A stretch of DNA of 64,000 nt from Acidaminococcus fermentans (GTDB lineage: Bacteria > Bacillota > Negativicutes > Acidaminococcales > Acidaminococcaceae): assembly GCF_009696675.1 (NCBI RefSeq), contig NZ_VULN01000005.1:85801-149800 (forward strand). Direction: 5' to 3'. This document shows, piece after piece, positions 59,282 to 64,000 of the stretch. The position numbers were made by a program, and so were the translations under genes. How positions within the stretch are numbered: the first letter of the stretch is position 1; each line of letters begins with the position of its first letter. The notes under the pieces were generated by a model. The model saw only the letters and a list, made by a program, of their open reading frames with translations. It was not told where the DNA came from and searched no databases.

Positions 59282-59525
59282 GATTTCACTCCTTGGCAAT
59301 ATCTTATTGTACCATATGGGGGGAAGAGGGGAAAGTGCGGAGTAGCAGGGTAAGTGGGTAAGTGATTAAGTGGTTGGGTGGTTGGCCGAAGGCCTGTGTC
59401 CCCCTGAAAGGGGGAAAGGCCCCGTGCTTGCACGGGCAGAGGGTTTCCCGGAGGGCAAGTATGTCTTTTTCGGAGAAAATGGCGCAAATTTTACCAATTT
59501 TTAACAAGATCTTTGCAGAATCTTA
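59282..59525. repeat. Intergenic stretch with palindromes
   Basis: No gene is visible. A purine-rich GTAAGTGGGTAAGTGATTAA region precedes several hairpins: CCCCCT-GAAA-GGGGG, GGCCGAAGGCC, and GGAAAGGCCCCGTGC-TTGCACGGGC. This resembles the other noncoding palindromic stretches of the window. Confidence 0.5.
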
Positions 59526-59554
59526 TTGTGTTTTTCTGAAAATAAGGTCATAAT
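59526..59554 (+). promoter_or_regulatory. Promoter of the HAD phosphatase gene
   Basis: TTGTGT, 17 nt, then CATAAT, about 40 nt upstream of the ATG. Confidence 0.6.
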
Positions 59555-59595
59555 GTAACAATAAGAATTATTTTCTGGCAACAAGGAGGTTCTTT

Positions 59596-60384
59596 ATGCG
59601 TGATTTGAATATTATCCGCTCGAAAAAAGGCTTTATCAGTGATATGGACGGTGTGATCTACCATGGCAGCACCCTGCTGCCTGGTGTTAAGGAATTCGTG
59701 GCCTGGCTCCAGAAGGAAAAGAAACAGTTCCTGTTCCTGACCAACTCCAGTGAACGGTCTCCCCTGGAACTGCGGAAAAAGCTCCAAGCCATGGGACTGG
59801 ACATCGAAGAAAGCCACTTTTACACCAGCGCCCTGGCCACGGCCCATTTCCTGAAGACCCAGGCCCCCGGCTGCTCCGCCTACATCATCGGGGCCCATGG
59901 GCTGATGAACGCCCTGTATGACGCAGGCATCACCTACAACGACGTGAACCCGGAATATGTAGTAGTGGGCGAAACCAACGGGTACAATTATGAAATGATC
60001 ATCAAGGCCACGGAGCTGATCCACAAGGGGGCCAAGCTCATCGGTACCAACAGCGACATGACCGGCCCCAGCGACCGGGGGATCATCCCGGCCTGCCGGG
60101 CTCTCATCGCCCCCATCGAACTGGCCACCGGGAAAAAGGCCTATTTCATCGGCAAACCCAACCCCCTGATGATGCGCACCGGCCTGAAACGGCTGGGAGT
60201 CCATTCGGAAGACGCGGTGATGATCGGGGACCGGATGGATACGGATGTGATCGGCGGGGTGGAATCGGGCATGGAAACGGTGCTGGTGCTCACCGGGGTC
60301 TCCAACCGGGAAAACATCAGGCAGTTTTCCTATCAGCCCCATTACATCCTCAACGGTATCGGGGATCTGGTACCAGAGAAATAA
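59596..60384 (+). CDS. NagD-type HAD-IIA phosphatase
   Basis: This 262-aa haloacid dehalogenase-like hydrolase has motif I as FISDMDGVIYHGS, motif II FLTNSSERSP, the C2-type cap and motif III/IV GKPNPLMM with VMIGDRMDTDVIGGVESGM. The family removes phosphate from nucleotides or sugar phosphates; the substrate is not evident. AAGGAGG precedes the ATG. It is the last chromosomal gene before the integrated element. Confidence 0.92.
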   Translation: MRDLNIIRSKKGFISDMDGVIYHGSTLLPGVKEFVAWLQKEKKQFLFLTNSSERSPLELRKKLQAMGLDIEESHFYTSALATAHFLKTQAPGCSAYIIGAHGLMNALYDAGITYNDVNPEYVVVGETNGYNYEMIIKATELIHKGAKLIGTNSDMTGPSDRGIIPACRALIAPIELATGKKAYFIGKPNPLMMRTGLKRLGVHSEDAVMIGDRMDTDVIGGVESGMETVLVLTGVSNRENIRQFSYQPHYILNGIGDLVPEK

Positions 60385-60436
60385 GGGGCTGCCTGAGCAG
60401 CCCCAGTCGCGGGCCACGAGCCGTGACTGGAGACCG

Positions 60437-60484
60437 AAGGCGGCTGTAAAAAATAATTTTTCATTTTTTACAGCCGCCTTTTTT
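60437..60484 (+). terminator. Strong terminator after the HAD gene
   Basis: AAGGCGGCTGTAAAAAAT pairs perfectly with ATTTTTTACAGCCGCCTT, followed by TTTT on the plus strand. A smaller hairpin GGGGCTGC-CTGA-GCAGCCCC lies just after the stop codon. Confidence 0.9.
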
Positions 60485-60487
60485 AGG

Positions 60488-60517
60488 CACAAAAAAACCT
60501 GCCCACAGGCAGGTTTT
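60488..60517 (-). terminator. Terminator of the interrupted tRNA gene
   Basis: AAAACCTGCC and GGCAGGTTTT form a hairpin followed by T residues on the minus strand, 10 nt beyond the tRNA fragment. It would have ended the original tRNA transcript. Confidence 0.8.
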
Positions 60518-60526
60518 GATTTTGAA

Positions 60527-60555
60527 TGGCGGAGTGGGAGAGATTCGAACTCTCG
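60527..60555 (-). other. tRNA 3'-end fragment (probably tRNA-Ser): attachment site of the integrated element
   Basis: The minus strand reads a complete T-arm (GAGAG, TTCGAAT loop, CTCTC), a seven-base acceptor strand CCACTCC, the discriminator G and CCA. The 5' part of the tRNA is absent. A G discriminator with a GGAGTGG-type acceptor suits tRNA-Ser. DNA on the element side is AT-rich and carries a recombinase, so this is the displaced 3' end left by integration. The intact tRNA should lie at the far end of the element beyond 64 kb. Confidence 0.75.
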
Positions 60556-60952
60556 AAAGTAAAAACCTACCCACTAGTACAGAACACTAAGTAAGAAAAA
60601 GTGTAGAGTAGAAGCCACTTTTTAGCCCTTTTAAAGTACATACAGTAGCAATTAGACACTACTTGTATTCCAGAATCTTCCTAACTCTTCTATGAGGACA
60701 GCATAGCATAATTAGAGCTCCTATTGCAAGACCCATTTTTGTGTAAAAATTTTTGTGAGCCCTATTGAGTTTGCTTGAATTTCCTTCATTCCCCCTCTAG
60801 TCCCTTCTCTATATAGTGAATCATATCGTTTTGCTATTTCTTTATGAAGGACTACAGGGAACACCAGAAAGAAGCCTATCAAGGTGGATAAAAAAGGAAG
60901 AGGGAACTAATCTAATGGCTCCCTCCTCTATTGTATTGGTTTCTATTTGGTT
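60556..60952. other. AT-rich noncoding left end of the element
   Basis: No convincing gene is present. At 60868-60888 a 21-nt string AAAGAAGCCTATCAAGGTGG.. repeats, with one mismatch, a piece of the helicase gene at 63121, and here runs into a stop codon (..KEAYQGG*). It may be a rearranged scrap of element coding sequence. Confidence 0.4.
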
Positions 60953-61522
60953 CTATCTTCCTTCATACTCTTTGACTCTTCTATACCATGTATTCGGTTT
61001 CATTCCTGCTTTATTCATTGCCTGAACTGCTGTCATATTCCCTGCTTTCCATTCCTTATAGGCTTCCTTGAAGGTCTCACTAATGGATACTTTGGGTCTC
61101 CCATAAGGTCTATGTTCTGCAAGACAAAGGTCAATTCCTTCTCTCTGTCTCTGTCTTATGGTCTCCCTTTCCAGTTCAGACAGAGAAGCAAATATGTGAA
61201 GAATAAACCTTCCCTGTGGTGTGGTGGTATCAATCTGTTCCTTAAGGCTGATAAGGTTTACCTTTTTCTTTGTGAGTTCGTCCACAATGTTAAGAAAGTC
61301 TAAAGTATTTCTTGCCAGTCTGCTGATACTTTCGATATATACTGTATCTCCCTCTCTCACATATTCCATCATTGCTTTTAACTGTGGTCTTTGTCTGTCC
61401 TTCCCACTTATCTTCTCTTCATAGGTCTTATCAATCTTGATTCCCTTATCAGTAAAGCAGGCGTATTGTCTCCCTGTGTTCTGCTCTTTGGTGGATACTC
61501 TGATATAACACACATTAGCCAT
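60953..61522 (-). CDS. Small serine recombinase (resolvase/invertase type), probable integrase of the element
   Basis: This 189-aa recombinase has the catalytic Ser in YIRVSTKEQN (residue ~10), the arginines in ESISRLARNTLDF, QIDTTTPQGRFILHIFASL, and ELERETIRQRQREGI, then a C-terminal HTH (TFKEAYKEWKAGNMTAVQAM). Its size is that of Tn3 resolvases and Hin-type invertases, not of the large serine integrases. It faces the tRNA fragment and is the only recombinase seen on the element. It could resolve, invert or integrate; integration of this size class into tRNA would be unusual. Confidence 0.9.
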   Translation of the reverse strand: MANVCYIRVSTKEQNTGRQYACFTDKGIKIDKTYEEKISGKDRQRPQLKAMMEYVREGDTVYIESISRLARNTLDFLNIVDELTKKKVNLISLKEQIDTTTPQGRFILHIFASLSELERETIRQRQREGIDLCLAEHRPYGRPKVSISETFKEAYKEWKAGNMTAVQAMNKAGMKPNTWYRRVKEYEGR

Positions 61523-61796
61523 TGTCTTTCACTCCCTTTGTTTTCATTTCTTGTGATGGTTTAATTCTAATTCGTATATTTCAAAATGTCAATCTTATTT
61601 TTGATATGTTTCAATACTCTTTATCTAACTTTTAGACACGTAAAAACACCTCTAAATTCCCTCTGTCTAAAAGTAAACTTTTGAAACATTAATTTAATTG
61701 GCACACTATATAGAGATATACCATAAGGTATACCCACAGACAATCTTAAGCAAACAGCCAAAGAAAACAATGAAAAGGAAGGACAGACAAAGAATC

Positions 61797-62381
61797 ATGA
61801 ACACCACAAACACCGACAATGAGAAGTACAGCACTATCAAGAAGATTAACAGAGGTAGAATAGTCACACCTGTAGGAAAAGCCTATTGGGCCTATCTGGA
61901 TAAGCCAGAGGAATTTAATGGACAGCCCACAAACAACTATTCTATTCAGGTAGAGTTTACCAAAGAAGGGACTCAGGCTCTAAAAAGTGAATTATTGAGA
62001 GTCCTTGAAGAAGCTAAACAGGCTCCTAAGTTCTCAGGGAAACCATGGAAAAAAGAACCCAATATTTCTTTGAAAGAAGGCAAAGATAATTCTGTACGGT
62101 TTAAATTTGCTTCTAAGGTATCTTATATAGACCATACAACTCATGAGGAAAAGCCTATTAATATTCAATTGTTCAACTCAAAGGGAGATAAATTAAAGCC
62201 CTCTGATACTCCTATTCCTGTAGGTAGTAAAGTCCAAATTTGCTTTAAACCTGTCCCCTATCATATCAACAAGAATAACAATGGGATTAAATTACAGCTT
62301 GAAGCATTATTGTTACTAGAGGAGGCAACAAATGAAGATACTAATTATCCTTCTGCTTCTTCTTATGGTCTGACTGATTAA
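61797..62381 (+). CDS. Enc34-type single-stranded-DNA-binding protein (DUF2815-like)
   Basis: This protein of about 194 aa contains NRGRIVTPVGKAYWAYLDKP, followed by NNYSIQVEFTKEGTQALKSE and KVQICFKPVPYHINKNNNG, the layout of phage Enc34-like ssDNA-binding proteins with an OB fold. It ends ..LTD. A Met behind AGGAAGG was chosen as the start; up to 33 codons lie further upstream in frame and are low-complexity. It is transcribed away from the recombinase and lies 151 nt before the helicase gene, so the pair looks like a phage or plasmid replication module. Confidence 0.72.
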   Translation: MNTTNTDNEKYSTIKKINRGRIVTPVGKAYWAYLDKPEEFNGQPTNNYSIQVEFTKEGTQALKSELLRVLEEAKQAPKFSGKPWKKEPNISLKEGKDNSVRFKFASKVSYIDHTTHEEKPINIQLFNSKGDKLKPSDTPIPVGSKVQICFKPVPYHINKNNNGIKLQLEALLLLEEATNEDTNYPSASSYGLTD

Positions 62382-62532
62382 CTCTGACAACTGAATATAG
62401 TAAGTAGTTTGTTTCTCTCCTTTTTAAATTTCTTTAGGAGTGTCTCTCATTAGCTCCCTATTTATGTATCTCTAATAGATAGTCCTAAGGAAATCTCATC
62501 AGGAGTTATTTTTTTAATTAGGAGAAAACACA

Positions 62533-63960
62533 ATGGATAATAAAATAACAACAATCAAAGTTGTGGACGCACCCACAGGAGAGGGAAAGACTACAGCCCT
62601 AATAAACCACCTAGAGACTGCCTATAACAACCCCTTTACAGCACCCCTAGAGGGGGGAGAGAGATTTATTGTTATGGTTCCTTTAGTGACTGAATGTGAA
62701 AGAATCTATAATGCTCTGAAAGAGGGCGGTATAGATGTCTATATGGCAACTATTGAAGGACGGAAAAATAGAGATACCCTTGATGCTATTGAAAGAGGAG
62801 AAAATATTATCACTACTCATAGATTCTATGAAATGGAAACTAATGAACTATTTAAGACACTGAAGGAATCTTCTACTAAAGGAAAATACTCCTATAGTCT
62901 TTTCATTGATGAAGAACCCGCTATAGAGATAGATATAAAAGATTCTCCTTTAGTGAATTTACCTTCTTTAACCCCTTCTGACATTGAGGAAATGAAGGAA
63001 CGAAATATTATTGCTATAGATTCTGACAGTAATAGAATCCATTGGACAGCTCCTGAAGATTTATCGGTTATCTATAGGCACTATAAAAACTTTTTCACTG
63101 GTTATACTGTTTACCTTTCAAAAGAAGCCTATCAGGGTGGAAAAGAAAACCCCTTTATAATTCTCATGAATCCTGAACTATGGTCTATGTTTGAGTCCGT
63201 TACGGTATTGAGTTATAGAGTCCGTTACTCCCTCTTTCATGCCTACTGTGAGCTCTTTCAGTTCCCTATAGAGTATTATCATATTGATAGAAACCCTATT
63301 ACTAATGATTCACTCTTTAAAGAGGGCTACATAGACAAGAAGCCCAAAGGATATAAACGCTTGAATATCTGTAAGGAGTATTTATTGAAGACCTTTGATA
63401 GAGAGTATAAGGAGATTCCTTCTAAGGGGCTATCCTATAGTTGGTATACCAATAAGGCCAAACCAAAACAGCTTAAGAAAATAAAGTCCTACATGGATAA
63501 ATGTATTAGGGAGTATTCTTGTAGCTCTATCTTATGGACTTCCTTTAAAGATAATATGGAGGCTTTAAAGATTCCTAAACATGGTATCAGCGTAACGAAT
63601 TGGACAGCCTGTAATACAAGAGCCACCAATGATTATAGCAATCGTACCAATGTGATTTACCCTATCAACAGGTATATGAATCCTTTTAAAGCCTCTTTCT
63701 GGAAAGCTCAGGGAATTGTTATAGATACAGATAATTGGGCCTTGAATGAACTCATACAATTTCTTTGGAGGTCTAATTTAAGAGTTGCTGATAGTAGTGA
63801 TACTGTCTATGTTTATATTCCCTCTGACCGCATGAGAGGGTTATTAGAAGCATGGATAAATAATAACATACAGTGCACTTGTCAACAAAAATTGGACACA
63901 AAACTAAAAAAATCAGGCATAAAAAACGAATCGATGTACAAGATTCATCAACTTTTCTGA
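62533..63960 (+). CDS. Superfamily 2-like DNA helicase of the integrated element, possibly truncated at its 3' end
   Basis: This 475-aa protein has Walker A DAPTGEGKTTALINHL near residue 12, Walker B LFIDEEPAIEI near residue 123, an SF2-like motif III/IV region, and a late LIQFLWRSNLRVADS resembling the arginine-finger motif VI. It probably unwinds DNA for element replication. The ATG has AGGAGAAAA upstream. The last ~30 residues change character after NNNIQ, where the DNA reads TGTCAACAAAAATTGGACAC, which looks like an insertion-sequence end, so the natural C-terminus may be lost. Confidence 0.75.
   Translation: MDNKITTIKVVDAPTGEGKTTALINHLETAYNNPFTAPLEGGERFIVMVPLVTECERIYNALKEGGIDVYMATIEGRKNRDTLDAIERGENIITTHRFYEMETNELFKTLKESSTKGKYSYSLFIDEEPAIEIDIKDSPLVNLPSLTPSDIEEMKERNIIAIDSDSNRIHWTAPEDLSVIYRHYKNFFTGYTVYLSKEAYQGGKENPFIILMNPELWSMFESVTVLSYRVRYSLFHAYCELFQFPIEYYHIDRNPITNDSLFKEGYIDKKPKGYKRLNICKEYLLKTFDREYKEIPSKGLSYSWYTNKAKPKQLKKIKSYMDKCIREYSCSSILWTSFKDNMEALKIPKHGISVTNWTACNTRATNDYSNRTNVIYPINRYMNPFKASFWKAQGIVIDTDNWALNELIQFLWRSNLRVADSSDTVYVYIPSDRMRGLLEAWINNNIQCTCQQKLDTKLKKSGIKNESMYKIHQLF
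63880..63899. mobile_element. Possible insertion-sequence terminus
   Basis: TGTCAACAAAAATTGGACAC resembles terminal inverted repeats of IS3/IS150-type elements, which commonly end ..AAAAGTTGGACA. The DNA after it to the window edge contains no full gene. The other end lies outside the window. Confidence 0.4.
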
Positions 63961-64000
63961 CATCCTTCAAGCTTGTTAGACAAACCATGCCATCGATAAT

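Noticed and set aside
60816..61303. Plus-strand frames overlapping the recombinase
   Set aside because: They are antisense to the well-conserved serine recombinase and show only Leu/Phe/Ser-rich shadow sequence.
1..64000. CRISPR array
   Set aside because: No series of identical short repeats with unique spacers occurs; the repeats seen are palindromic and dispersed.

Overview
The window reads as chromosome from a Negativicutes bacterium (Gram-negative-type Firmicutes), most like Acidaminococcus. The call rests on protein content and style: GC-rich codon use, several polar amino-acid ABC transporters, a DUF5693-CsaB envelope pair, FtsEX-EnvC-CtpA, and a B. subtilis-like order of decarboxylase-tmk-holB-ricT-trmN6-rsmI. 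The species is inference. Almost all genes up to 52.8 kb lie on the minus strand.

Layout: 0-6 kb holds a HigA-like antitoxin fragment, MetQ, malic enzyme, a YfcE-type phosphodiesterase, RdgB, a CofE-like protein, a thioesterase and tRNA-Arg. 6-12 kb holds an Rrf2 regulator, two tandem 814-residue PAS/GGDEF-like/EAL paralogues and a PAS protein. 12-19 kb holds a UvrA paralogue, the di-iron repair protein Ric, a MATE remnant, an ArsR-ChrA-ChrA operon and threonine aldolase. 19.6-25.4 kb holds guaA, uraA, five tRNAs, rpsO, a noncoding block bracketed by repeats, and hicAB. 25.6-30.3 kb is a cluster of a racemase, an amino-acid ABC transporter and two deacetylases, part of it AT-rich. 30.5-31.8 kb is infC-rpmI-rplT behind an L20-type leader. 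31.8-46.2 kb covers ThiT, Nfo, a degenerate histidine kinase, CtpA, EnvC, FtsX, FtsE, CsaB, DUF5693, PrfB, SecA and Hpf. 46-52.7 kb has a glutamine-type ABC transporter, a second binding protein, a GH18 lipoprotein, an HD hydrolase and YeiH, which is divergent from a LysR gene. 53.7-59.3 kb is the rsmI to decarboxylase operon. 59.6 kb has a HAD phosphatase.

From about 60.5 kb the sequence turns AT-rich. It opens with a 29-nt tRNA 3'-end fragment (probably tRNA-Ser), then a small serine recombinase, an Enc34-type ssDNA-binding protein and a helicase-like protein. This is the left end of an integrated element that runs off the window.

The most unusual content is intergenic. One family of roughly 90-240 nt palindromic repeats recurs at 6.3, 14.8, 18.0 and 19.5 kb; its paired arms change together between copies, and it abuts gene 3' ends. 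A second repeat family built on GACGTCAG has copies at 19.3 and 25.6 kb. A third feature is a ~950-nt noncoding block at 23.8-24.8 kb with terminal inverted repeats and an 18-bp flanking direct repeat.
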